A stretch of DNA of 64,000 nucleotides, taken from Papaver somniferum (Eukaryota > Streptophyta > Magnoliopsida > Ranunculales > Papaveraceae). Position 1 is the first letter of the stretch, and each line of letters begins with the position of its first letter. This document shows positions 9,657 to 21,246 of this stretch, piece after piece. The position numbers and the translations under genes were made by a program. A model generated the notes under the pieces. That model searched no databases. It was given only the letters and a program-made list of their open reading frames with translations, and was not told the DNA's origin. The stretch covers positions 158,783,745-158,847,744 of the forward strand of contig NC_039366.1 of NCBI RefSeq assembly GCF_003573695.1. The letters are read 5' to 3'.

Positions 9657-11055
9657 GTTTATTTGCCTAGGAAACTTCTTAAAAGAATTTTATTCTTGTT
9701 TTTGTTTAAGAAGGATAACTAGGGTTTGGAATAACCATTATTGTGAGTACACATAGCTATGCCCAACGTTTTAATCTTCATGATTTTTAGATTTATTTGT
9801 TTAAATTCTAAAGTTTGGTTTGGAAGATGATTTTTGCAGTATTAATCTTTATAGTTTTATATATTGCAATGTGTTATGGGATATGTGTGTTTGCGTCCGT
9901 GAACTATTATCGTCCCATATATTGTCAAAAGTTATCTCGGTTATATGTCGATATGCATGTATTGATACAAGATCGATGAACTTTTGACAAACAAAAGTTA
10001 AGCCTATTATGTCATTTATTGATGGAAGATAGGTTAAAATCTTTTGTTTACAAGGATTATGTCAATTGTATGTCGTTATGCAAATAGTGATGGAGATATA
10101 ATGAATCCTTGTATATTCCGCAGTATTGATCTTCCCTGATCCATATTTTATGTATATACTGTGCGGCTCCATAAGTTTTCTTGTGTGAGCATTTCCAACT
10201 AGACTAATCATAGATTCGTTTGTGGTTATTTTGGTTGTGTATTCCGATTAAATTAATCATGAGTTCTCTTGTGGTTAGTTTAATTGAGAATTTTGGATAC
10301 AAAATCATTTTGTGGTTTTTGGTGTCCAAAGAAATCCTTATTTTCTCGTAAAAGTAAGGTCGCTCTTGTTGTTCTTTCGGGAATGGCATCAAATGGGGGA
10401 GAGTTCTTTTGAACTTGCGCTTAATTGCCATATCTTTGTGGGGAGTGCGGTTGTGGAATATTTGAGGAGTTATCTTGTATCTTTATAAACTCCGTGATGA
10501 ATGCATTTAGCTTCGGTTTTACTATTGCATCTAAACAAAGTTGATATGTACTTTTTTTTAGTCTTGAAGTGTCTCCATGAAAATTTTCATTAGGATCCCG
10601 TTTTCGTACCTTTGCCAATTTTATTGACAAAAAGGGGGAGAATTAATACGTAATTCACACTACGAATACATATGGTTTTCGGATCATTATGTAAGGGGGA
10701 GTACTCTTCGTGTTGAGACGAAGTATTGACTAAGGGGGAGTGATACATATCACCATAGTATTGTTGTCAAAGTTGTGATATGAGAACTTTGATGCTGTGT
10801 AATAATACTATGACACTGTATAACAATGATTGAGAGCTTTTGTTTTCTCATTGTTATGGCTACGAAACTTCAACAACTATGATGCTGAACTTACAACATT
10901 TGGAATCATGGGAGTACTTGGAAAAGAAGAAGTTTTCGAGTAATGTTGAAGCACCAAGGAGATCAAGCATGTGGACGTGAAGCTACAAAGTTTTTATCTA
11001 TTTTTTAATCCATATGTATTGATAGTTTTATCACTAAATTAACAAAGGGGGAGAT
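9657..11055 (+). other. Family B 3' non-coding region with repeated polypurine motifs
   Basis: AT-rich, no credible ORF. It carries five GGGGGAG-type runs (about 10396, 10635, 10694, 10734, 11047). The last, AAAGGGGGAGAT, abuts the 3' LTR and is the likely polypurine tract for plus-strand priming. Minus-strand ORFs at 10204-10630 are shadows. Confidence 0.7.
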
Positions 11056-13399
11056 TGTTAAAGCACTGCTCGGTCGAACTCGCATGCGTTGCTATATCAA
11101 GCATGTTTGTCAATATTAGTGATCAAAACTATATGTCTTGATTTCTAGTTAACTTATGACTAAGTCTCGGTATAGGATAGTTAAGTGCAATTGAGCTCCA
11201 GACTCCATGGCGATCATCTGACGAAGACGAAGAACTACTCGAGGAATAAGTGGAACTTCATCCGATAAAAAGGTATGTGGAGACTTGAACTTATATGTCA
11301 CTCAAAAGTCTATTCTATCTCCTACTCTTGAGACAAATTCGTATAAGTATGATAGTTTTCATACATACACATTTGCTATTTCGAGCCGAGTTTACTCGCG
11401 TATCTTTTTCTCGAAATATGTGTTGGTGAGCTTTTGCTTTAACCATTTTCATCTTTACCCGTGACGCAAGTCATGAAAACGTTTCAATCTTGAAAGTAGC
11501 TTTGATGACGATAGTCGTGAATAACGATTGTTATAACATTATAGAAGAATGTTTCAATGATTGAAATGTGCACTTGAGATTACCAACTATGGATATAAGC
11601 ATATATAGTGTGTTCTCACATTAGTGTATAAATCCATGTGCCGGAAACCAAGTGCGTGCATATGTGTGCATGCGGCATTGGTGAAGGAGACAGGTTGAGT
11701 ACGCGTACCCGTACGCGTACCTGCAGAAGTTTTCATCCTAAAAATTTATGCTTAGTTTGTAAGTTTGCAAACTAGTAAACCAGTCACCTTAGGTACGCAT
11801 ATCCGTACGCGTACCCAAGCTGGTTATTTCTCAAATCGGTTGTTCATGAACTTAAAACAATAAATTATAAGGATACAATGTTTGCAAACCGTGGCTATAT
11901 TGTTCATGAATTGATTCAAGTGAATCAAACTGATTTTGTTTCAATTGTGTCTATGAATAAATACCTAAGCAATTGAACAACTCTTGAACTAGTTCTTATG
12001 AGTCATTTGAACTAGTTATGAGAAAGATGAATACGGTTAATATGAAAGTGCTCATATGGCTAACCATTGGTTAACTATTTGTGAACCAACCAAGTGTACA
12101 CGTTTAGGTACGGTTACTCAAACCTAACTGAATACATTTCATTTGTGTGTGAGAAGTTAAGTTTCGATCTAACGGTTGAAAGATATTAGCTTGGTTGAAT
12201 CAGGTTTTTCATCTAGCGGTGATTATTGAATGCTTTGTTACCAAGGTAACTTGGATTGAAAACCCTGGTTTGAAAACCATATAAAGGAGACATCTAGCAA
12301 CTGTAAAAACTAATCCCCACACCTCTTGTGTGATACTAGTTGGTTTTGCTAGAGTTGATTATCCTTTAACCTTAGGTTTCTTCTCGAGACCTTGTAGGTT
12401 AACGACCGAAAGACTTCATTGGGATTGTGAAGCCAGACGAAACTACTTTCTTGTAGTTGAGCGATCTGATCTTTCCATTTTCTATCGTAGGAGTTCAATT
12501 GAATAATTGACTTGATATTATATCTCCGATAGGGTAAGATAAAAAGAAATCACAAACATCTTCGTCTTATCATTTGTGATTCCACAATATCTAGTTTCGC
12601 TACCATACGATTTAGATTATTGTGAGGTGATTGATAATACTAGGCTGTTCTTCAGGAATATAAGTCCGGGTTATCAGTTAGTTCATGTTCACCTTGATTT
12701 ATCAAAAGACGGAACAAAACGCATAGGTTTATCTGTGGGAGACAGATTTATCTATTATCATTGACTTTTCTGTGTGATACAAATTTGTTTATTTAAGTCT
12801 TCGACTTTGGGTCGTAGCAACTCTTAGTTGTGGGTGAGATCATCTAAGGGAATCAAGTGCGTAGTATCTTGCTGGGATCAGAGACGTAAGAAGCACAAAT
12901 GTACCTTGAATCAGTGTGAGATTGATTAGGGTTCAACTACAGTCCAGACCGAAGTTAGTTTGTAGTAGGCTAGTGTCCGTAGCGGCTTAATACAGTGTGG
13001 TGTTCAATCTGGACTAGGTCCCGGGGTTTTTATGCATTTGCGGTTTCCTCGTTAACAAAACTTCTGGTGTTTGTGTTATTTCTATTCCGCATTATATTTT
13101 ATTAAGATCAATCAATTAGAATATCCAACCTTTGGTTGTTGATTTACATTGATTGACACTTGGATATTGGTCTCTGGTACCATCCAAGTTTATTTCTCTA
13201 GTATTTGATAAACACTCGCAGATTTCCATTTGCTTGAGTAAATATCAAATCGAGAGATAGAGATATTAACTCCTTGATATACTTTTTATTAAGATTGAGT
13301 CTGACTGTCTAGTTGATTCTCTTAAAGGTATATTAGAGTTAGTCCATACAGATTGCTAATCGAAATATTGGGTGAGGTTGTTGTACCCCCTCCTTTTCA
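11056..13399 (+). repeat. Family B 3' LTR
   Basis: 2344 bp, TGTTAAAGC...CCTTTTCA, followed by the GATAC duplication. Scattered substitutions and one lost palindrome module relative to the 5' LTR. Confidence 0.92.
12280..12286 (+). promoter_or_regulatory. TATA box, family B 3' LTR
   Basis: TATAAAG in CATATAAAGGAGACATC, aligned with the box at 6502. Confidence 0.5.
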
Positions 13400-13404
13400 G
13401 ATAC
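13400..13404 (+). repeat. Target site duplication GATAC, right copy
   Basis: Identical to 5185-5189; family A internal sequence resumes here and matches 47411 onward. Confidence 0.92.
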
Positions 13405-13609
13405 AACTGAACTTTCGAGAAGATCATAATACTATGTTTCTGTATAATGACGATTGAAAATCTCTTTTCGAAGTTGTTATCGCTACAGATTTTCAACAAC
13501 AAGGAAGTTGGGTTGAACACATTCAGAATCATTGCAACTTGAAGTAACGAAGAATTTAAGGAGTAGAAGAACCATGGAAATCAACCATTGGATTCTGGAG
13601 TTTTGAAGC
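13405..13609 (+). other. Family A internal 1, segment between element B and Gypsy-1
   Basis: Non-coding; aligns with 47416-47620 of unit 2. Its last five bases GAAGC (13605-13609) are the left target duplication of Gypsy-1. Confidence 0.8.
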
Positions 13610-13915
13610 TGTAGATGGTGGATTTTCGACAAGGGATAAAATCGTAAACTCATAATTATACGAAGCTCTGATCCAGCAATCAGACGTGAGTATCGAGACA
13701 CGGGTCTCTCATCGAATTCTCAACGGAGAGTACTTTCTCTCAGAGTACATGTAGATATGTAGTCTCACGACTGGACAACGGCATATCTCATGAATACTGA
13801 ATACTTTCAGTGATTATTTCTATATAGTATCACGAGATGGACGGCTCCTAGACAGCTTGCTCTACTAGTATAGAGCAATAACGCCTTCAGGAACAAACAA
13901 CGAGTTTACCCTGAC

Positions 13916-13923
13916 TATATAAA
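13916..13923 (+). promoter_or_regulatory. TATA box, Gypsy-1 5' LTR
   Basis: TATATAAA in CTGACTATATAAAGGATATG, conserved in the other intact LTRs (around 24495 and 39799). It sits between two copies of the motif CTCCTAGACAGCTTG. Confidence 0.6.
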
Positions 13924-14027
13924 GGATATGACTTACCGACAAGCTCATATCGGGATAATTAATGCTCCTAGACAGCTTGATCTGCTAGTATAGAGCCACA
14001 AAGTTAATTATTCCTAATTACAATTGC

Positions 14028-14432
14028 TCCTATTCCATGGTCGAATCCACGACTGGTCCCATTGAATGGCAATGACAATTGATCATATTCCATAGTCGAA
14101 TCCACGACTGGTCCCACAGAATGGCAATAAACAATTGTTCTGATTCTATGATCGAATCCACGGCTTGATCTCATAGAATATCAATAACTATATTATCTCA
14201 TTACTCCGATTTCATGATTGAATCCACAACTGGTCTCATAAATGGTAATAGATAAATCTTAATTACTCCGATTCTATGGTCGAATCTAAGATCCCATGGA
14301 ATCGTAATGCTCACTTTATTATTCTGAATTCGTAGTAGAATCCTCAACTGATCCTATGAATTAATAATAAACATCTTATTACTCGGTTTTGTGAATTATT
14401 CTCCACTGAATTCCACAATTAGTAATAAATAA
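14028..14432 (+). repeat. Tandem imperfect hairpin array in Gypsy LTR
   Basis: About seven units of 55-70 bp built on ATTCCATGG, GTCGAATCCACGACTGGTC, CCATGGAAT. In each, the outer parts are inverted repeats. The array degrades toward the 3' side. Also present at about 24604-25010 and 39960-40345. Confidence 0.75.
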
Positions 14433-14597
14433 TCAACAACCGGGCATCTGAGTTACCTCTAAGTAAGCCCCGATTCAAATGGTGAAAGTGTATTCAACGA
14501 CGATACACTAATAGTCACCGTACGAACGAGTATTTCAAAGTACAACGAAACGATGAACCTATGCAAAATAGGGAAGAAAATAATAAATAATTAAAAA

Positions 14598-15455
14598 TAT
14601 TAACCAAGGCGCTGGGAACACGGACACACGACCTACCGACCGTGCTGTGGCCAGTTCCACGCCAGTTTTATATTTTTAATACATTTTTATTATTTTCCGT
14701 GATTTGATGAAAATTCTCTCATCTGATCAAATTTCCTTCGTCTCGAGGAAACTCCTCGGTTTCATGGTACTTCCATAAATCCATAAAAAATAATATAAAA
14801 TTAAGGAAAAGCGTGTGGGGCGTGACCATTGGCCAACCGACCATGCCTTGGTCCCAGCCGGCCCCACACCTCACGGTTTCTTATTATTATTATTATTATT
14901 ATTATTATTTCTCTAATTTCATGAAAAACTCCTTGATTTCATGGTATTTTTTGCACAAATCATCATATAATAATAAAATAAAATAAAATTATGAAAACTT
15001 GTGGGACCGGGCCAATAGCCGGCCGGCCATGCCCTAGCCGGTCCCACACGCCCTTTGTTTTATTATTTTATTATTATATATCCTATTTTTCCTTGAATTC
15101 ATCAAATTCCTTGATTTTATGGTATTTCTCTCAAATTAGGAAAAATTCCCTCAAATCATCAAAAATACCTAAAAAAAATATTAAAAAAATATGAAAACTC
15201 GTGGGACCGGGCCATAGCCGGCCGGCCATGCCTCCATGGTCCCACACGCCCGTGTTTTTATTATTTTAATATTTTGCTTCCATGAACTCATGAAAACTCC
15301 TTCAATTCATGGAAACTCCCTAAATTCATCAAATTTCTCAAAATTCATGATTTTTTCATAAAATCATCAAAATATTATAAAATTAAGGAAAAGGCACCAC
15401 GAGACCGTGGTCACGACCGGCCGACCATGCCTTGACCACGGCGGTCCCACGCCTC
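14598..15455 (+). repeat. Five about 200-bp repeats with GC-rich palindromic cores (5' LTR)
   Basis: GC-rich cores at about 14600, 14813, 15001, 15201 and 15396 alternate with AT-rich spacers. The best core has GTGGGACCGG (15001-15010) pairing with CCGGTCCCAC (15038-15047) around GGCCGGCC (15021-15028). The 3' LTR keeps the array with one core damaged; the Gypsy-2 3' LTR has lost it. Confidence 0.8.
14881..14910 (+). repeat. (TTA)n microsatellite
   Basis: About ten TTA units inside one AT-rich spacer; the homologous run is at 25427-25456. Confidence 0.9.
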
Positions 15456-17185
15456 CTCATTCCTTATTTTATAATTATTTTTCTTCATCTCATGGTGTTT
15501 TCCTCAGTTTCGTCGAAACCCTAATTTTGGCATATTTTCTCGAATGGATGCTCAATTGCACGCCAGAAAATATCAAAATTCTCAGGACTGAGACGCAGAC
15601 GCCTTGGGGACACGATCAATCTATCTTGACCGACCAAGATTGGTTCTTTGGCTCACGGAAGCCGGTCCCATCAATTTTCACAGTTTTGACCTAATTTGCA
15701 CAATTGCTCGTATTAGGTCCAAAACTCTTCCAAACACTTTGGATTTTCATGAAGTGATCATCAGGCGGTCACGTGACTGCCCAGGGCCGATTTCATGACC
15801 CCTGTGTCGGTCCCTCACTCCGTCATAATTAATTAGGTTTTCTCACCTAAGGCTCAGACGAGCATTTTCGAATAAATGATTAAACCAGCATTTAATCATT
15901 CTTTCACCAAAAAATCTTCAACTCTTCAGGAGTTCTTTGTATTTTCTTACGTGAGCATATGGACACTACATGGTTGATCCACGGTCCCATGTAGTCGCTC
16001 CCTCCTTCGTCCCATGGTTAAAATTCTGACGAACCATGAATTGATCATCAATTGATCAAATTAGGGTTTCTGAATCCAAGGATCATCATTCCAGATTCCA
16101 ACCTTAATAATTTTACGACGACCTCACGGTCATTAATCTTATTAATTATGCTCGGTTCAACAACCAGTACTTTAATTAATATTTTGGTCACGCTGCCAAT
16201 AATCCATCAGATGAGCAACACTTGCTCAGGCGATCAAATATTCAACAATTCATCACATGAGCAGCACTTGCTCAAATGATAAATATTTGCTCAAACCAAG
16301 GAATATTGGTTCAACAATCAATATTCAACGATCCATCGAATGAGCAATACTTTCTCACTTCATCGTAAGAATTATACCTCTGTCTCATGACATGTTCAAT
16401 TCATGAGTTTCAGAACATCATGTTCAACTCAACAACTACATGGACTCATCGGCCCATCAAACCACGAAGTCATCAATTGAATAACATATCACGAGACGTC
16501 AATCGTGTCACTTTGGGGGATATCACTTAGGGTTTTGGTATGGCGGTTTATGGCACGTGTGTTCAAACACACGATGGAATGTGAGAAAGTCGTGCAATCA
16601 GTTGAAGGAATTCACGAGGTAGTGGGTGGAAAATCGACCAAGTCTCCACACGTTGAGCAACTGGTTTCAAACACGATCTCCACTTCCCCACTCCTTGATT
16701 CCATCAACTGTCACACTTCATGGGATCATGGTGTCTAAAATTCCAGCAATATAAATAAGTCTCTGAATCATGATTGAATTATCGGCATCATCAGTATCAT
16801 CAATCTCACGTCAAACTGACAACACGAGATCATCAACTCATCAATTGAGCAACTACTCTCAATTGAGCAATTTCAATCATTCAGAGCTTATCATATTCAG
16901 AATTCACACACCCGTAATCTTTGATTACCATTGATTCCACGCATTTCTCAGCTTCCCTTCTACAGATCAACCCATCCTCTCTTGTGAACGAATTTACTTT
17001 GGAACGGTCATTGTCTTGATTTAGGCCGGAGTACTACATATTGATCTCTCAAATCTAAATCACCCCCTTTGCAGCGGTGCATCTGTGTGAGGTTTAACAT
17101 TTCGCTCGGTTCGAGGAGTCCCCTCCGTACGGTCGTCTCCTCAATTCCTTAAAAACCATCAAATCGTTTTTCCCCATCTACAGAT

Positions 17186-17202
17186 TGGCGACCACAGTGG
17201 GA
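17186..17202 (+). promoter_or_regulatory. Primer-binding site, probably tRNA-Arg (Gypsy-1)
   Basis: TGGCGACCACAGTGGGA, 3 nt after the LTR end, identical in Gypsy-2. TGGCGAC-type sites in Tat elements are usually assigned to tRNA-Arg; I could not check the tRNA. Confidence 0.75.
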
Positions 17203-17239
17203 GATCATTCTCTCGTTTGTAATCTCACAATTTCACAAG

Positions 17240-18344
17240 ATGGTTGATCTCAGGTCAGGTTTAGTTATGAATCCTAACACAAACCGTGCTAGCACTAGCA
17301 ACAACAACAATCAGAATATCTCGGAAACGATTCCGGCCTCCAAGACTGATGGTGGTGACATTACTCCTCCTCACGCTGAAGGTCATACCATGTTCGGTCG
17401 ACACCCTGAAGAAGTCATAGGAAATCCACCACCTACCATTGCTGATCTTATCAAAGCGCAAGAGACTCTTGCAAAGAATCAGACTGACGTGGATGCTACA
17501 CAGAAGGAGCTGTGTAATTATCTCAAAACTCTCACTGACAAGTTGTCAGAGAAAACTCAAGAAAAAGGAAAAGAGAAGGAGAAATCCTCAGATGCTACTG
17601 ATCCTGAGGTAATCCCAATCCATACAGTGGATGATGATGAAACCGACAAAGCTGCAGATTCATCAGCAAAGGAACCATCAAATTTCATTACTCGGGAATA
17701 CGTGGAGCACCTTCCGAAGAACCATGGAAAAGACAAGACATCACATGTCTGTCGTCACCAACCTCCTTATCTTGCCGCTACGCAGAGGATTCCCCTTCCG
17801 AAAGGGTTACATTTCTCCAACTTCCACTCTGTATGATGGAACTGGCAATGCTCGAGAACATGTCTCTCGTTCCCTCGAAGCCTTGGGAGAGCATGAACAT
17901 AACCATGTTTTTCGTCTCACGGAGTTTTCAAAATCCTTGAAAGGCAGAGCATATACCTGGTACAACAACATCGCACCAGGGACTATCAATAATTGGGGAG
18001 AAATGATTAATTCCTTCAACAGGAAGTACTTCTTTGTGTCAGAGCAAGTCACTCTCTCTGCCCTTGGAAGAATGTTTCAGAGGGTCAGTGAAAACCCCAA
18101 TGACTACGTGAAAAGATTCAGAGTCCAAGCCTTGGATTGTCATGATCCAAATGTCACGGAGCAGCAGCTAGTAGATTTGTGCATCAATGACATGCTCCCG
18201 GTTTACAGAGCTCTACTGCAAAATCTTCGATTCCAGACTTTCTCAGAGCTTCACGAAGCCTCGAAGAGATCGTCAACTACTGCGCCCGCTTCACTAGAAA
18301 TAACAAAAGCTACAAATGCTGGAACCACGAGACACTCGAGGTAG
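17240..18344 (+). pseudogene. Gypsy-1 gag, frameshifted
   Basis: The first frame (17240-17836) begins MVDLRSGL, a typical Tat Gag start, followed by a Glu/Lys-rich linker (KLSEKTQEKGKEKEK). One extra base near 17806 moves the rest into the frame open to 18344. That part has the Retrotrans_gag capsid signature: HVSRSLEALGEHEH, FSKSLKGRAYTWYNN, NNWGEMINSFNRKYF, VKRFRVQALDC, LVDLCINDMLP. No CCHC knuckle is visible downstream. Protein function: capsid of the element's virus-like particle. The copy is broken by the frameshift. Confidence 0.85.
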
Positions 18345-21246
18345 CGGACGTCTGATCAAGAAGCAGTAAAACCTACAGCCTTCCATAAACGATGTTGCAG
18401 AAGGGAGCAAACGGAAAGCCAAACCGCCGCGCAAGCATACCTCAGCTCCTTCGAAAGCACAAAGGAAGGATAAGAAAGATGCACAAGCCTCTGACCAACG
18501 CACAAGAATTCCTGATCAAGAAGCACCTGACTTTCCTTTTTCCATTAAAGAGGTGACTTCCACAGGTTCGTCAATCATCCCACAAGCGACTGCCGAGTTT
18601 TGAAGCACATTTTCAAAGAGAGGGTTGATCCAAAATAGCTTCAAATGGGACTGGAGGAGTACACAAGAATCCTCTCCCAATAAGAATCCTTACATTCTCT
18701 GAACAACCTATCAAAGCGACAGTTCAATCCTTGGTCGAACGTGAATTGCGTTATCTGTCGAAGGCACAAAGGAGAGACATGTTCACAGTATTGAACCACA
18801 TTGTGTCAAGAAGTCCATTCCGGAAATATTTCTTGAGTCTCCAGCCACAGACCAAGAGATGTACGACTGGGGACTGCTTACCACAATCAATCTCAGAAGA
18901 AACGAATTTGGAAGAACGTTGATCGATGCTGACACCGCCATCAACAACATTCCACTGAAAACCATCGGATCCACATGCATCACTCGAACATGAAGGTACT
19001 CATGCTCCATCTCAATCAGAGACCTTGAAGGAGCGCTCGTAAATACTTATGGCTACATCATTCTCAAAGTGAACATAAGTTCAACCTGGACAGAAACCAA
19101 GTTTCACATAATCAGGAAGATCCAGGATATGACATGTCCTTCAGACGAGCATGGATCCACGCTGAAAATATGGGTACTTACAAAGCGCCTTTGGTTACAC
19201 ATCTCTCCAACGAAGAAAGTTCTGATCCAGAATATTTGACGGACATTCCATCATCAGAGTACTTTGAGGAATTTCGACGAGGTTGAAGCAAGAACCTGCA
19301 AAAGATGCATAGACATTCATCAAAAGGTTTCGCACTCAGGCAAGTCTCATTCCATGTCTATGTTATTTATTTCCTCACATGCTACCCTAGCATGGGGACT
19401 TAATTATGCTAGCAACTCTGCAAGACGTTATGAATGGTAGCTTCACCACATTAGTATTTTACCAAGTGGTTGAATCTGACGCTCCTCCGAATCAAGCACT
19501 GAAACATTCATTACCGAGATGATGTCCAAACATGGCAAATAACACTTTGGGTGTCTTCTCCTGCAAGTCCATGTGTTCCACAAAATCAGAAAGCTCTGAT
19601 GTCTGCACAAGTGTCGAATCCCACTACCGCAACGAAAGGGATGATGAATCAATGGAAGATACTCCAGGGCCGAGATGATCAAACATTCGATGCTTAAGGA
19701 ATACACGCTTCAACGCTCAAGCATCTAAGAAGCCATCAAATTGGACTCCCAATCAAAGAGTACAGCTTCAGCACAAATATCTCGACGATGACACATTGAT
19801 TCAACACCAGCACATCAAAGTGTAACTAAACGATAAGTCTTCATTATCCCATGATAAGACTTCTGAAGCATATGCAACATCATTCATACATGGATGACAC
19901 TAACTCCTTCAATATACACTGGGAAACCTGAGGTGATTTCGTGAAACTTCATCAACGGGTTTTCGCTACATCACAAGCCCCTGCATGATTGAGGAACTTT
20001 CTCTCTTCACCAATCACATCCAGTATGAAAACTCTTAATGCCATCTACCACAACAATGTCGACTCACTGACAAAGCCAGTTCGTGGTAAAGTTATGCTTT
20101 CAAGAGCATTCAGGTTGAACTCTCAGTACACCTTCATCTTAGGGACGCTCAAGTCATCAACTAGTTCGTGAATGTAAAAGGCTCACTGGATGGAGGAGCA
20201 AAGATTATATCTATAATCATGGTTCTATCATTTTTCGGTCTTTGGAGCAATTCCAACCATGGCATCAACATCAAATAATCTCTAAAGGAACGCCATCCAT
20301 GATCTCAGCATCGACAAGGATCTCTGGAGCGTAATCATTCATGGTCTCTGCACCAACAACGGTCTCAGGAGCAACATCCTCAGGGCTTCATCAACTAATC
20401 ATTCTCTTAAGTGTTACACATGAAGCAGACTTCTCCAAGAACTAATGATTCATATCAAGATGTGTAGACATGATAACATGCTCACATGAAAGTCTTCCCA
20501 AAGCTGGCACGATTGGTGGGCATAATCCAAAGTCTCCTCCAAGATGTTCTCATCGCCTCTACAAATGAGATACGACATGCTCCGGGCCATGGGTTTACAT
20601 AAACGTACCAATGGGTGAGGAATGGGACAATGCTTCCTCAACAAAAGATGTTCTTCTATGTCTCTTATACAACATACCAAAAGGGCGCATCAATCAGACA
20701 TACGAGCCGAATGATACGACATTTACTGTCAGGTCTATGAAATCTGAAAATTTGCACGGGATTACAAGTTATGAAAGTGCATACTTTATTTATTTACCTA
20801 GACATCTCCAAACTTAAGCATTCTGGTTGCATATGATTCCTACGTCTCTTAGCTTCGAAATTTGGGGTCAATCGTCAGATTCCGACGTCGTATGAGGTTC
20901 CTACAGCTTCTTGAGCGTACAACATGCAAACAACAATTTTTAGACGGGATTCATAACTTCCACAATCGATCGGTGTCCACCAGGTCCTTCCGCTAAAGCC
21001 TTCATCAAGTTACCTCCAACTTCGACCACCTAGGTCTTCACATCAATTTTTTTACCTGGGTCCTCTATCTAGGTCTCATTAGAAGAAGGGAAAACGAAAG
21101 GGAGAGACTTAACAAAATACTGGGGACTGGCGGTCCACTTGTCAAGACGATCGATTTCACAATCCAAAACCGATCAAGAAATCAAGACCAGAATAAAACC
21201 TCACATCTCTCAGAAGTCCAAGGTTCAAGATATCATGGAAAGAAAA
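18345..21246 (+). pseudogene. Gypsy-1 pol, heavily deleted and decayed
   Basis: Only fragments are readable. 18731-18830 (LSKAQRRDMFTVLNHI) matches the pre-protease segment of Gypsy-2. 18916-18975 (LIDADTAINNIPLKTIG) is a protease active-site relic in which the D-T/N-G triad has become D-A-D. 19150-19285 is the post-protease region. 19455-19470 (YFTKW) is the start of an integrase core. RT and both RNase H domains, about 2 kb in Gypsy-2, are missing between about 19290 and 19450. 20680-20760 may be an integrase C-terminal relic. Many stops in every frame. Confidence 0.6.

Larger units (their letters stand above)
5190..13399 (+). mobile_element. Family B complete non-autonomous LTR retrotransposon (8.2 kb)
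   Basis: Two directly repeated LTRs (2425 and 2344 bp, TGTTA...TTTTCA), a tRNA-iMet primer-binding site, a 3.4 kb internal region with three short ORFs, a polypurine tract and a perfect GATAC target duplication. The internal region has a gag-like coiled coil and CCHC knuckle but no protease, integrase, RT or RNase H. This is the layout of a large retrotransposon derivative (LARD) mobilised by an autonomous Copia partner. It inserted into family A internal 1. Confidence 0.9.
13610..17182 (+). repeat. Gypsy-1 5' LTR
   Basis: 3573 bp. It is non-coding and very repetitive: a hairpin array (about 14030-14430), GC-rich palindrome units (about 14600-15460) and GAGCAA/TTGCTC inverted motifs (16211-16355). 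Short ORFs within it (for example 16505-16738) recur in all four copies of this LTR but begin at GTG and are not genes. Confidence 0.92.

Noticed and set aside
10204..10630. Two minus-strand frames in element B
   Set aside because: They lie in the 3' non-coding region across the polypurine runs; no similarity to anything and no support on family A copies.
14881..14910. (TTA)n run considered as a sign of a microsatellite locus or element end
   Set aside because: It is an internal part of the LTR and appears at the same place in the other LTR.
15407..15798. Short frames in the Gypsy LTR after the GC-rich palindromes (also 25951-26342)
   Set aside because: Non-coding LTR sequence; disrupted or absent in Gypsy-2 copies.
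16505..16738. 77-codon frame kept open in four Gypsy LTR copies (also 27049, 30218, 41356)
   Set aside because: It begins at GTG, lies in the LTR, and its preservation is explained by the recent common origin of the LTRs.
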